A stretch of DNA of 13,751 nt from Anaerolineae bacterium. GTDB lineage: Bacteria; Chloroflexota; Anaerolineae; DUEN01. The position numbers were made by a program, and so were the translations under genes. The stretch is from the NCBI GenBank assembly GCA_021159845.1, contig JAGHDS010000266.1, positions 1 to 13,751 of the forward strand, given 5' to 3'. Below the pieces are notes generated by a model. That model did no database searches. It was not told where the DNA came from and saw nothing but the letters and a program-made list of their open reading frames with translations. Positions 6,563-13,751 of the stretch are shown piece after piece (position 1 is the stretch's first letter; every line of letters starts with the position of its first letter).

Positions 6563-7790
6563 CATCCTCCTCCTGCTCGGGAACATCACGTGCTGTAGCT
6601 CCGAATTCCCCATCGGCCACCCGCACGCGCAAGTGCAGGCCAGGCGCGATCTGCTGTATGGAGCGCACGACCTGCCTGGAGTCAGCCCGTTGAACGATCG
6701 CGTAGCCACGACGGAGCACGTGAGTCGGGCTCAACCCCTCTAATCGGGCGCGCAGCCCCTCAACCTGGGCGCGATGCATCGCCAGATCGTGCTGGATGTG
6801 CATCTGCAAAACGCGCGTGAGGTCGTCCACCCGCTGCCTGCGATCGGCGATCAAGGCGACCGGCGACGAGCGTTGTAGCTCGCTCTCCAGTCGACCGACA
6901 TCCTGCCGAGCCGTATCCAGACGCTGAATCATGAAGGCCACAAGACGACTGAGTAGCTCACCAAGCCGCTGCCTCAGCTCGACAGCATCCGGCACAGCCG
7001 CGGCAGCGGCCCCCGTCGGTGTTGGAGCCCGATAGTCGGCCGCGAAATCGGCCAACGTGAAATCGGTCTCGTGTCCAACGCCACTGATAACGGGAATACG
7101 AGACGCTGCGATGGCACGGGCCACTCGCTCATCGTTAAACGCCCATAGCTCCTCCAGGCTGCCGCCACCACGAGCCACGATCAGGACATCGATCGGCTCA
7201 TGCTTCTCTGACCATCGGTTCAGGGCAGCAATGGCCTCGACGATCTGCGATGGGGCCTCAACACCCTGTACCAACGTGCTGGCTAGAACGACATCGACCA
7301 GTGGGTAGCGTGCGGCCAATGTGCGCAAAATGTCGCGCAACGCCGCGGCATCGGCCGAGGTCACCACGCCGATTCGCCGCGGCCACGGCGGGATAGGACG
7401 CTTCCGTTCTTCGGAGAACAGCCCTTCAGCTTTTAGGCGTGCTTTCAGCGCCTCGAATTCCAGGAAGAGTCTGCCCAGCCCAGCCGTCTGGAGCGAATCA
7501 ACGTAAAGCTGGTAGGTGCCTCGTTGCTCGTAAATCGAGATATACCCGTGGGCGAGGACGGCGTCCCCATTGCGAGGCTCTTGCAAGAGTCGCGCAACTT
7601 GGCTTCGCCACATCACACAGCTCAATGCCGCCGAGGCATCTTTCAATGTGAAGTAGTAGTGCCCAGAGGCCGCGCGGGAGAGATTGCTGATTTCACCCTC
7701 GACCCAGACATCCTGGAGCAGGTCGTCTTGAAGGAACATCCCTTTGATGTGGCTTGTGATCTGGGAGACGGTGTAGATGGGAAGTGACAT
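6555..7790 (-). CDS. xseA: Exodeoxyribonuclease VII large subunit
   Basis: A 411-residue catalytic subunit of exonuclease VII, near the family's usual length. Residues 1-100 form the N-terminal OB fold (VWVEGEISNL, HYYFTLKD). Residues about 125-265 hold the catalytic core: IGVVTSADAAALRDI (140-154), VARGGGSLEELWAFNDE (205-221) and ISGVGHETD (235-243), then DYRAPTPTGAAAA (252-264), where Gly-Ala replaces the more common S/T-A-A-E. Residues about 268-360 are a long charged coiled coil, and SPTHVLRRGYAIV (about 363-375) starts the C-terminal segment. ATG 7790 follows the stop of the lipid kinase's alternative frame by 9 nt; the annotated kinase frame overlaps xseA by 98 nt. The ribosome site (TAGGG) is weak, consistent with coupling. 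Confidence 0.97.
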   Translation of the reverse strand: MSLPIYTVSQITSHIKGMFLQDDLLQDVWVEGEISNLSRAASGHYYFTLKDASAALSCVMWRSQVARLLQEPRNGDAVLAHGYISIYEQRGTYQLYVDSLQTAGLGRLFLEFEALKARLKAEGLFSEERKRPIPPWPRRIGVVTSADAAALRDILRTLAARYPLVDVVLASTLVQGVEAPSQIVEAIAALNRWSEKHEPIDVLIVARGGGSLEELWAFNDERVARAIAASRIPVISGVGHETDFTLADFAADYRAPTPTGAAAAAVPDAVELRQRLGELLSRLVAFMIQRLDTARQDVGRLESELQRSSPVALIADRRQRVDDLTRVLQMHIQHDLAMHRAQVEGLRARLEGLSPTHVLRRGYAIVQRADSRQVVRSIQQIAPGLHLRVRVADGEFGATARDVPEQEEDDE

Positions 7791-8856
7791 AGGTTGGCCC
7801 TATCCTGTGAGGGAGAGATACCTTCTCACATCCCCTGGCGCCAGTTCTGGAGCCAGGTGACCACCGGTCTGCGATCGTTGGAGAATGATTGCGGTGCTCA
7901 AGCGGCTGGGACAGGATGCGCTGTGGTGCTGTAGGAGGGATGACGAGGTGCAATGCCCGTGGCACAACCCGGATGCGAATAGGTGTGGTCCCGAATGGCT
8001 CCGCATCGGCGTGCACGGGCAGTGGGTGTGCTGTGTGGACCTCGACTTCCCGAGCTTGATAGATACTAACCCTTGGGTTGCGGGTATGTCGGCGCAGGAG
8101 GATCACCAGGCCATGATAGATTGTATCGAGCAGCCGGTCGCCGTGAAAGCAGCTAAAGTCAAGCACTCCATCATCCATCTGCGCATCCGGCGAGATGTGG
8201 AAAAACCCCCCGTATAAATCCATGTTGCTGGCAACTGCCAGGACCATGCGGTGCGGTGGCACGTGTTCCCCATCGACGATCAAGTCCACCCGCGTGCCCG
8301 CGTATCGGCGCAGGACATGTAAGGCGGAGAGCACGAAGGCTCCAAGCCCCAAACGACGCTTAAGCTGAGGAAGCAACTCAACCTCTTGGGTGATCGCGGC
8401 ATCAACGCCGATGCCAGCCCAACACAGGAAGTATCGCTTGTGTAGCTCATCGTCAGTGCTGCTGAGTAGCCCCAGGTCGACTTGGTGAGGCTCCCCGTCT
8501 AGGATCAGCTCAACTGCCTTGCGCAAGACAGTAGGATGGAGAGGGCTTGGCACAGGCATACCAAGCTGTCGAGCCAGTACATTACCTGTCCCCGCGGGGA
8601 GTACCCCCAAGGCCGTTTGCGATCCGACCAAGCCCTGGATGGCCGAGCTGATCGTGCCATCTCCCCCCGCCACCAATACCATTTGATAGCCAGCTATGGA
8701 TGCCTCACGGGCCAGATCCGCGGCATCGCCAGATCGCCGGGTCTCTCGGACCTGCACGTCCCAGCCACGGCGACGCAACATTCCGATTGTTACGTCCATG
8801 TCCTCCGCCGCACGGCCTGAACCGGCGCTCGGATTATAGATCAGTGTCGTCTTCAT
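7693..8856 (-). CDS. YegS/DagK-family lipid kinase, probable frameshift near 3' end
   Basis: A 387-residue frame whose first about 308 residues are a normal diacylglycerol-kinase-like lipid kinase: NPSAGSG (8-14), nucleotide-binding VAGGDGT (62-68), LPAGTGNVLAR (86-96), DLGLL (127-131), and a C-terminal beta domain ending VHADAEPFG (281-289) to ALHLVIPP (301-308). It would phosphorylate a diacylglycerol or related lipid with ATP. Family members normally end soon after the VIPP region. Here a further 79 residues, rich in Arg, His, Pro and Ser and without family likeness, run 98 nt into xseA. The neighbouring frame stops at 7800, just before xseA, and its last part (GGHLAPELAPGDVRRYLSL) looks more protein-like. 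A frameshift between about codons 309 and 332 would explain both. First gene of the operon; ATG 8856 with AAGGGAG just upstream. Confidence 0.88.
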   Translation of the reverse strand: MKTTLIYNPSAGSGRAAEDMDVTIGMLRRRGWDVQVRETRRSGDAADLAREASIAGYQMVLVAGGDGTISSAIQGLVGSQTALGVLPAGTGNVLARQLGMPVPSPLHPTVLRKAVELILDGEPHQVDLGLLSSTDDELHKRYFLCWAGIGVDAAITQEVELLPQLKRRLGLGAFVLSALHVLRRYAGTRVDLIVDGEHVPPHRMVLAVASNMDLYGGFFHISPDAQMDDGVLDFSCFHGDRLLDTIYHGLVILLRRHTRNPRVSIYQAREVEVHTAHPLPVHADAEPFGTTPIRIRVVPRALHLVIPPTAPQRILSQPLEHRNHSPTIADRWSPGSRTGARGCEKVSLPHRIGPTYVTSHLHRLPDHKPHQRDVPSRRPAPGCLGRG

Positions 8857-8925
8857 GGCTCCCTTATGGGCAAGAGGGTAAGTCGGCCGTGGTTGGGCCT
8901 TGGCGGTTTACCGGTGGGTTGCCCG

Positions 8926-8954
8926 ATTCTACCACACTCGCGAGAGGCTGACAA
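8926..8954 (-). promoter_or_regulatory. Promoter of the lipid kinase-xseA-xseB-DUF212 operon
   Basis: On the minus strand, TTGTCA (8954-8949, 5/6), a 17-nt spacer and TAGAAT (8931-8926, 5/6). Initiation near 8919 leaves a leader of about 63 nt. The spacer contains the 8-bp palindrome CTCGCGAG (8937-8944), where a repressor could sit. Confidence 0.7.
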
Positions 8955-8996
8955 AGCATAGCCATGCTGATAGCCGCAGGACTCCCCGTTGTCGCA

Positions 8997-9027
8997 CGGA
9001 GTAACGCTTGTCCTCCGACAGACTCCG
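8997..9027. other. Nested inverted repeat in the divergent intergenic region
   Basis: CGGAGT (8997-9002) pairs with ACTCCG (9022-9027), and inside it TGTC (9009-9012) pairs with GACA (9017-9020). It lies between the two outward promoters at 8926-8954 and about 9069, so it could be an operator or a hairpin. The arms are short and chance is possible. Confidence 0.25.
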
Positions 9028-9068
9028 GGCAAGGCTGCACCTGATGGTCGAGGGGTGGCTTTCGCGTG

Positions 9069-9074
9069 TATAAT
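9069..9074 (+). promoter_or_regulatory. Candidate -10 element of the amidohydrolase gene
   Basis: A perfect TATAAT with TG directly before it. No good -35 lies at the right distance (TGGTCG at 9045-9050 is a weak match), so activator help may be needed. Initiation near 9081 gives a leader of about 64 nt. Confidence 0.45.
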
Positions 9075-9144
9075 TGGATAGGTTAGGGTGCCTGAAGTAC
9101 ATAATCTCTGCGGGGGTGTATACCTCGCGCGGGAGGGGGATTCC

Positions 9145-10428
9145 ATGTTTGACCTGCCGAATCGTTACCCGAAGCTTCGTGAGGCGGTGGCGCGGACACC
9201 GCTGGTGGACACACATGAGCATCTACAGGAAGAGAGTGATCGCCTGGCACTGGGCGATCACCTCGATTTCGCCCACTTGTTCCAGGCTTACCTACTCGCC
9301 GACCTGGCTTCTGCAGGGATGCCTGTAGACGAGATAGAGAGCCTATCGGCGGAGGAAGTGAGCCAAGACGAGAAATGGCGACGGGTAGCCCCATTCTGGG
9401 AATGGGCTCGCCATACTGGCTATGGCCGGGCGATATCGCTGACGATCCAGGAAGTGTATGGCATCGCCAGACTCGACGCCACAACTTATCGCGAGGTGAC
9501 CGCTGCTATGCGAGCGCACAATCAGCCCGGGGTGCACCAGTGGCTGATCCGCGAGAAAGCAGGCGTAGCCTGGTATGTGCTTCACGATGTGGAGGAGAAG
9601 GGGGATGTGTATCGCGACGAGATCGACCTCCGAATGTGTCGACAAGCCCTGGCCGTAAACCGTTTCCTGGAGGATCCCCTGCCGCTGGACCGGTTCGCGG
9701 CCCGCACGGGTATTCGCGCGGACTCATGGGAGGCGTTCCTTGCCACCATCGACTGGTACTTCGAGCGATACGGCGAGGAGGCAGTCGCCATCAAGAACAA
9801 TTGCCCCTATTGGCGCAGCTTGTACTTCGAGGATGTGCCACCGGAGCGGGCAGCTTCTGCCTTTGAGAAGCGATACAAACGCGGGCAGCCGCTGGAACCG
9901 GGTGAGCTCAAGGCCCTACAAGACGCGACATTCCACCACTGCCTTCGCCGGGCGGCCGAGCATGATCTCCCCGTGCAGATCCACACCGGATACCTCGCCG
10001 GGAACCGTAACCTCGACCTCAATCGGATACGTCCCAGCCTGCTGACGAATTTGTTCGTTCAGTACCCCGACGTTCGTTTCGACCTCTTCCACACGGGCTA
10101 CCCTTACCAGGGCGAGATCGCATCGCTAGCCAAGAACTTCCCAAACGTCTACGTTGACCTGTGCTGGGCATGGATCGTCGATCCCTACGCCACGCGGCGG
10201 GCGTTGCAAACATTCCTCGGCACAGTGCCAGCGAATAAAATCTTCGCGTTTGGCGGGGACGTGCGCATGGCCGATGGCGTATACGGCCATGCCCGCATCG
10301 CCCGCTGGGGCATCGCTTGGGCACTAACCGAGATGATCGACGAAGGGTATCTGGGCCAGGACGACGCAGCAGCCATCGCCGAGATGCTCCTGTACGACAA
10401 CGCGCGAACCTTCTTTGGCCTGTCATAA
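9145..10428 (+). CDS. Metal-dependent amidohydrolase (amidohydrolase_2 family)
   Basis: A 427-residue TIM-barrel hydrolase. The metal-site pattern is complete: LVDTHEHL (20-27) gives H24 and H26 after strand 1, IKNN (K217) may be the strand-4 ligand, VQIHTGY gives H280, FDLFHTGYPY gives H316, and FGGDVRMADG gives D372 at the last strand. H-x-H, K, H, H, D is the set seen in amidohydrolase_2 and uronate isomerase-like proteins. The substrate cannot be named. ATG 9145 is chosen because GGGAGGGGG lies 5 nt before it; an in-frame GTG at 9088 has poorer context and would add 19 non-family residues. The gene is followed 91 nt later by a formimidoyltransferase gene on the same strand, hinting at a shared nitrogen or one-carbon pathway. 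It is not HutI or HutF by motif. Confidence 0.88.
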   Translation: MFDLPNRYPKLREAVARTPLVDTHEHLQEESDRLALGDHLDFAHLFQAYLLADLASAGMPVDEIESLSAEEVSQDEKWRRVAPFWEWARHTGYGRAISLTIQEVYGIARLDATTYREVTAAMRAHNQPGVHQWLIREKAGVAWYVLHDVEEKGDVYRDEIDLRMCRQALAVNRFLEDPLPLDRFAARTGIRADSWEAFLATIDWYFERYGEEAVAIKNNCPYWRSLYFEDVPPERAASAFEKRYKRGQPLEPGELKALQDATFHHCLRRAAEHDLPVQIHTGYLAGNRNLDLNRIRPSLLTNLFVQYPDVRFDLFHTGYPYQGEIASLAKNFPNVYVDLCWAWIVDPYATRRALQTFLGTVPANKIFAFGGDVRMADGVYGHARIARWGIAWALTEMIDEGYLGQDDAAAIAEMLLYDNARTFFGLS

Positions 10429-10440
10429 TCACCCAGCCAT

Positions 10441-10465
10441 CCTGGCATGGGCTTTCCACGCCAGG
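10441..10465 (+). other. Hairpin between the amidohydrolase and formimidoyltransferase genes
   Basis: CCTGGCATGG (10441-10450) and CCACGCCAGG (10456-10465) form a 10-bp stem with one A-C mismatch and a GCTTT loop, 12 nt after the amidohydrolase stop. No U-tract follows, so it is unlikely to end transcription fully. It may protect the upstream message or set the ratio of the two products. Confidence 0.4.
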
Positions 10466-10519
10466 AGAGGCTACCGAACGGGTAGGACAAATGCGAAAGG
10501 TCTAAGCAACGAGGGGCGC

Positions 10520-11443
10520 ATGGAACAGATCGTCGAGTGTGTGCCGAACTTCTCCGAGGGACGACGCTCGGACGTTATTCAGTCCATTCAGGACGCTATG
10601 GCGACCGTACCAGGCGTGCGTGTCCTGGATGTACACTCTGACCCGGATCACAATCGTTCTGTGGTAACCATGATAGGAGTACCGGGGTCGGTGCTGGAGG
10701 CCGCGTTCCGGGGGATTGCGGCGGCTGCCCGATTGATTGATATGGAGCACCAGCGAGGGCAACACCCCCGCTTGGGAGCAGCGGACGTTGTCCCCTTCAT
10801 CCCCATCCGGGGTGTGACGATGGACGATTGTGTGCAACTTGCCCGACGGTTGGGACAGCGCGTGGGTGATGAGTTAAGCATCCCCGTTTACCTATATGGG
10901 GCAGCCGCCACGCGGCCGGATCGCACGGATCTGGCCGATGTACGCCGCGGTGAATACGAGCGGCTGAAAGAGGAGATCGCCACGAATCCGGACCGGGCGC
11001 CCGATTTCGGCCCCCGGCGTGTGGGTTCTGCAGGAGCGTGTATTATTGGGGCGAGGCGATTGCTCATCGCTTTCAATATTTACCTAAACACGGACGATGT
11101 CAAGATCGCCAAGGCCATCGCCCGGGCGGTGCGCCACTCGAGTGGCGGCTTACGCTACGTGAAAGCCCTGGGCGTGAAAGTGGGTGGATTGGCCCAGGTC
11201 ACGATGAATCTCACGGATTTCCGACGCACTCCGGTGCATCGGGTAGTGGAGATGGTGCGGCGTGAGGCGACGCGATACGGGGTCAGCATCCGGCGGAGCG
11301 AGCTCGTGGGGCTGATCCCGCAGCAAGCTGTGCTGGACGCGGCCGCGTGGTATCTTCAGCTAGACGCGCTCAGCCCCGACCGTGTCCTGGAAAACTGGCT
11401 GTGTGATGGAGAAGCGAAGCCGGACTCTCCGACACTGGGGTAG
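10520..11443 (+). CDS. ftcD: Glutamate formimidoyltransferase
   Basis: A 307-residue enzyme that moves the formimino group from N-formimino-L-glutamate to tetrahydrofolate (EC 2.1.2.5), the folate-dependent last step of one histidine degradation route. It starts with VECVPNFSEGR (5-15), then DVHSDPDHNRSVVT (37-50) and HPRLGAADVVPFIPI (82-96). His82 falls at the number of the catalytic His of mammalian FTCD. The C-terminal domain (about 180-290) includes FNIYLNTDDVKIAKAIA and ALGVKVGGLAQVTMNLTD. The cyclodeaminase domain found in mammalian FTCD is absent, as in many bacterial monofunctional forms. ATG 10520 begins the first family-like residue and has GAGGGG shortly before it; an ATG at 10415 in the same frame would add 35 unrelated residues and overlap the amidohydrolase. 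No other hut gene is in the window. Confidence 0.93.
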   Translation: MEQIVECVPNFSEGRRSDVIQSIQDAMATVPGVRVLDVHSDPDHNRSVVTMIGVPGSVLEAAFRGIAAAARLIDMEHQRGQHPRLGAADVVPFIPIRGVTMDDCVQLARRLGQRVGDELSIPVYLYGAAATRPDRTDLADVRRGEYERLKEEIATNPDRAPDFGPRRVGSAGACIIGARRLLIAFNIYLNTDDVKIAKAIARAVRHSSGGLRYVKALGVKVGGLAQVTMNLTDFRRTPVHRVVEMVRREATRYGVSIRRSELVGLIPQQAVLDAAAWYLQLDALSPDRVLENWLCDGEAKPDSPTLG

Positions 11444-11491
11444 GAATCCGACATCATCTGCCGGGGCGGTGCTGGAGACGACGCCAGGGGA

Positions 11492-13141
11492 TCACTCGCC
11501 GAAGAGGTCCTCTATATCCTTTTCCACGCGTGCCTTGGCCGCGGCCGCCCGTTCGAAGGCATCCTCGGGCTCGATCTCCGCGCCCAGTGAGCGGTAGAAC
11601 GCCTCATCGTACGCCCGGGTGCGCAGGACGATCGGCATAGGTACCGCGTGGCCCATCATCAGGATCTGCTGCCGCGTGTCCAGGCTCTCCAACGCTCCCC
11701 GCAAGACGGAGCGACTCCCAACACCGGTCAACACGGCGTCGATATCCCGCTCTTCCGTGAGCTTGCCGGTGATGCGCGTCCCCAGTTGGGAGAGGACCTC
11801 GGGGTCGATGCCGGATGGCCGCTGATCGACGACCATCAGCGTGACATAGTATTTGCGCAACTCGCGCGCGATGGTACCGAAAGTCGTCTGCCGAGAGACA
11901 CCCGAGTTGAGGAACTTGTGGGCTTCCTCGATGGTGATCATCAGCGGGCGAGGTTTGTCCGCCTCATTGTGGGTTTCCTCGTAGCGCTCGACCTTTCGCT
12001 GGTATAGTTGGCGAACGCGCCGGGTGACGATATTGGCGACCAAGATGTGATCGAGCACGTTGCTGTTAGGACCGAAATGCAGGATGATGTGCTGTCCTCG
12101 ATCCAGTGCAGCTACCATGTCGTCAATAGCTGCATACTTAGCTTCTGGCGTGATGTATGGACGCCGGCCGATGACCTTAAGCTGGCGCTGGAGGGCAGCC
12201 AGCGAAGCCGGATGGGCGCCGCTCTCCTCGCAAAAGGCGTTCAGGTCCTCCGGCGACATCTCCAACAGGGAGCGGAACCACTCCTCTCCATAACGGTCTT
12301 CCAACAAGCCGATAGTCGCCTCCGCCGTGCCGCGCAGGTTCAGCTCCTCGGCCAATAGCAGGACATCCTCCGGCTCGATCTGATTCATGCCGATCTGCAG
12401 GATCACGTCCGCCTGGCGCCCGGAGCGACGAGCAGCCCGCTGATCAAGGGAGTAGACGAGCACCCGGCTGCCGAACAATTGCTTCAACCCCCTTACCCAC
12501 TGCCCGTCCTCGGACCGTTTCCCGAACGCGTACTCATCGTGCATGTCGAAGATCAAATTCACACCGATCTTACGATCGATGATGCCGCACAGAAGCAAGC
12601 GCACGAGGAAGGACTTGCCCGTACCAGACTGTCCAAAGACCCCGTTGGAACGCTCCATCAAGCGACGCAAGTCCAGGCAGACGGGGATATCCATAGTGAG
12701 CGGATAGCCCATCGCGAAGAATCGGCCGTGGTCCTCGCCGAATACATCCCGGAAGTCCAGTTCCCCCGCCTGACGAAGCACGGCGAAGTGCATGGGAATG
12801 GTACGGACAGGTTGCGGACGAACCGTCGTATCCACGAAGTCCTCAGCCTTCGGCTTCTCAATCATGAGCATGGGCTTCACCTGGACGGCTGCATACGTGG
12901 CTGTCCCTGACAGCGCGCGAGCCACGAACGAGGACGCGTTGCCCGGCGGTTGGCTCGAGATACTGGGGGTGGTAACGCGTAGTTGGATATCGGCAATGGT
13001 GCTGAAGAAGATGTGATCCGTACCCTCAACGACGACGAAATCGCCGATGCGCAGCTTCTCCGTGGACACGCCAGGATCCAACCGCGCTGTGAGGGTGGCA
13101 TTGAACGCCCCATCCGTGATGACACCCAGTCGCTCTGACAT
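11492..13141 (-). CDS. HerA-like ATPase (DUF87 / HAS-barrel)
   Basis: A 549-residue hexameric-type P-loop ATPase of the HerA/FtsK superfamily. An N-terminal beta-rich HAS-barrel (about 1-95) is followed by the RecA-like core: Walker A GQSGTGKSF (170-178), a strand with IFDMHDEYAFG (197-207), Walker B LMITIEEAHKF (400-410) and the sensor-like VVDQRPSGIDPEVLSQLGTRI (437-457). In archaea HerA works with nuclease NurA in DNA end resection; bacterial versions pair with various nucleases or stand alone. No nuclease gene adjoins it here. ATG 13141 is preferred over GTG 13147 because GGAGG lies 5 nt upstream. It is 27 nt downstream of the YjbQ gene and probably cotranscribed with it. It converges on ftcD across 48 nt with no clear terminator. 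Confidence 0.9.
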   Translation of the reverse strand: MSERLGVITDGAFNATLTARLDPGVSTEKLRIGDFVVVEGTDHIFFSTIADIQLRVTTPSISSQPPGNASSFVARALSGTATYAAVQVKPMLMIEKPKAEDFVDTTVRPQPVRTIPMHFAVLRQAGELDFRDVFGEDHGRFFAMGYPLTMDIPVCLDLRRLMERSNGVFGQSGTGKSFLVRLLLCGIIDRKIGVNLIFDMHDEYAFGKRSEDGQWVRGLKQLFGSRVLVYSLDQRAARRSGRQADVILQIGMNQIEPEDVLLLAEELNLRGTAEATIGLLEDRYGEEWFRSLLEMSPEDLNAFCEESGAHPASLAALQRQLKVIGRRPYITPEAKYAAIDDMVAALDRGQHIILHFGPNSNVLDHILVANIVTRRVRQLYQRKVERYEETHNEADKPRPLMITIEEAHKFLNSGVSRQTTFGTIARELRKYYVTLMVVDQRPSGIDPEVLSQLGTRITGKLTEERDIDAVLTGVGSRSVLRGALESLDTRQQILMMGHAVPMPIVLRTRAYDEAFYRSLGAEIEPEDAFERAAAAKARVEKDIEDLFGE

Positions 13142-13168
13142 AACCACCTCCGCCCTTCCGTGCTCCCT

Positions 13169-13564
13169 TTACGCGCTAACGACTTTCACCCATACCTGGC
13201 GGCGTCTGGGGCCGTCGAATTCGGCCAGATAGATGCCCTGCCACCTACCCAGCTGCAAGCGCCCATCCTCGATGAAAACGATGGCGCTGGACCCACACAG
13301 GCTGGCCTTGACGTGGGCCGGTGAGTTGCCCTCCGCATGACGATGCTGGGGGCTGGCTGGCGCCATGTCATCCAGTGAGACCAGAAGATCATGTCGCACG
13401 TCGGGATCCCAATTTTCGTTCAGTGTCACACCAGCCGTCGTATGGGGGGCAAATATGCAGCACATCCCATCGCGCACTCCGCTACGCGACACCACTTCCT
13501 GGACCGCACTGGTGATGTCCACCATTTCCTCATGACTGCGTGTGGTAATTGTCAACCGTTCCAT
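13169..13564 (-). CDS. yjbQ: YjbQ family protein (UPF0047)
   Basis: A 131-residue protein, normal for the family. It carries the three family blocks: FAPHTTAGVTLNENWDPDV (38-56), HAEGNSPAHVKASLCGSS (76-93) and LGRWQGIYLAEFDGPRRR (105-122). Members are small trimeric beta proteins; some have weak thiamine-phosphate synthase activity, but the main cellular role is unsettled. ATG 13564 has GAGGG 7 nt upstream and a near-consensus promoter about 50 nt upstream. It is first in an apparent two-gene operon with the HerA-like ATPase. Confidence 0.93.
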   Translation of the reverse strand: MERLTITTRSHEEMVDITSAVQEVVSRSGVRDGMCCIFAPHTTAGVTLNENWDPDVRHDLLVSLDDMAPASPQHRHAEGNSPAHVKASLCGSSAIVFIEDGRLQLGRWQGIYLAEFDGPRRRQVWVKVVSA

Positions 13565-13608
13565 CTCAATACCCTCAGCATACCTTGCGTTTCGAATCTT
13601 GCCCCCAT

Positions 13609-13637
13609 ATTGTACAACCCCCGTCGGCCGCTGGCAA
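13609..13637 (-). promoter_or_regulatory. Promoter of the yjbQ-herA operon
   Basis: On the minus strand, TTGCCA (13637-13632, 5/6), a 17-nt spacer and TACAAT (13614-13609, 5/6). Initiation near 13602 leaves a leader of about 38 nt before the yjbQ ATG. Confidence 0.75.
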
Positions 13638-13751
13638 TCGGGCTTTTTTGGGGACTGTTCACCGTCGGATCAGCGGCCTCGCATTGGGGATCGGTTTATA
13701 TATCGTGGCGCGTTCTATCGGCCCGGCATGGCAGCGTTCCGACATGGGGGG
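13638..13751. other. Right-edge sequence without a secure gene
   Basis: The final 114 nt hold no complete gene. One plus-strand frame is open to the edge and reads as a hydrophobic stretch (ISGLALGIGLYIVARSIGP, 13669-13725), which could be the start of a membrane protein from TTG 13648. A second plus frame is also open, and no ribosome site supports either. Confidence 0.3.

Noticed and set aside
6563..6709. Long N-terminal extension of xseB
   Set aside because: It is the shadow of xseA in another frame; the family starts near ATG 6562 behind AGGAGG.
9088..9144. Longer amidohydrolase start at GTG 9088
   Set aside because: It adds 19 residues with no family likeness, and the purine-rich ribosome site fits ATG 9145.
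10415..10519. Longer formimidoyltransferase start at ATG 10415
   Set aside because: It overlaps the amidohydrolase end and crosses the intergenic hairpin; family similarity starts at ATG 10520.
11492..13564. HerA-based antiphage system (with a DUF4297 or SIR2 partner)
   Set aside because: No such partner gene adjoins it; the neighbours are yjbQ and ftcD.

Overview
The window carries about 58-60% GC bacterial DNA with ordinary housekeeping-type genes on both strands. The gene set (PdtaS/PdtaR-type kinase and ANTAR regulator, YegS/DagK lipid kinase beside xseA-xseB and a DUF212 protein, a stand-alone HerA-like ATPase, a surface protein with thioester and GEVED domains) is most reminiscent of Chloroflexota. 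That assignment is inference from gene content; there is no rRNA here to settle it.

Layout, left to right. (1) 1-460 is the N-terminal part of a DDE transposase on the minus strand, cut by the window edge. About 490 nt with no recognisable gene follow, then a hairpin. (2) 1021-3243, minus: pdtaR-like ANTAR response regulator and pdtaS-like HisKA_2 kinase, a signalling pair expected to act on RNA antitermination. (3) 3390-3466, minus: tRNA-Pro(GGG) with encoded CCA, its own promoter and a downstream terminator. (4) 3467-4128: about 660 nt mostly without genes, ending in a candidate promoter preceded by two 11-bp direct repeats. (5) 4129-5796, plus: a secreted, C-terminally anchored protein with a Cys/Gln thioester domain, an Ig-like domain and a GEVED domain, closed by a strong terminator. 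(6) 8856-5868, minus: a tight operon of lipid kinase, xseA, xseB and a DUF212/PAP2-like protein, driven by a good sigma70-type promoter at 8926-8954. (7) 9145-11443, plus: a metal-dependent amidohydrolase and glutamate formimidoyltransferase. (8) 13564-11492, minus: a YjbQ-family protein and a HerA-like ATPase, with a near-consensus promoter at 13609-13637. The last 115 nt hold no secure gene.

The most interesting items are the predicted covalent (thioester) surface protein with its PhoB/OmpR-style direct repeats, and the 3' end of the lipid kinase gene. That gene runs 98 bp into xseA in a tail unlike its family, while the neighbouring frame stops 9 nt before xseA, which suggests a frameshift. 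I found no CRISPR array, no toxin-antitoxin pair and no clearly new defence system.
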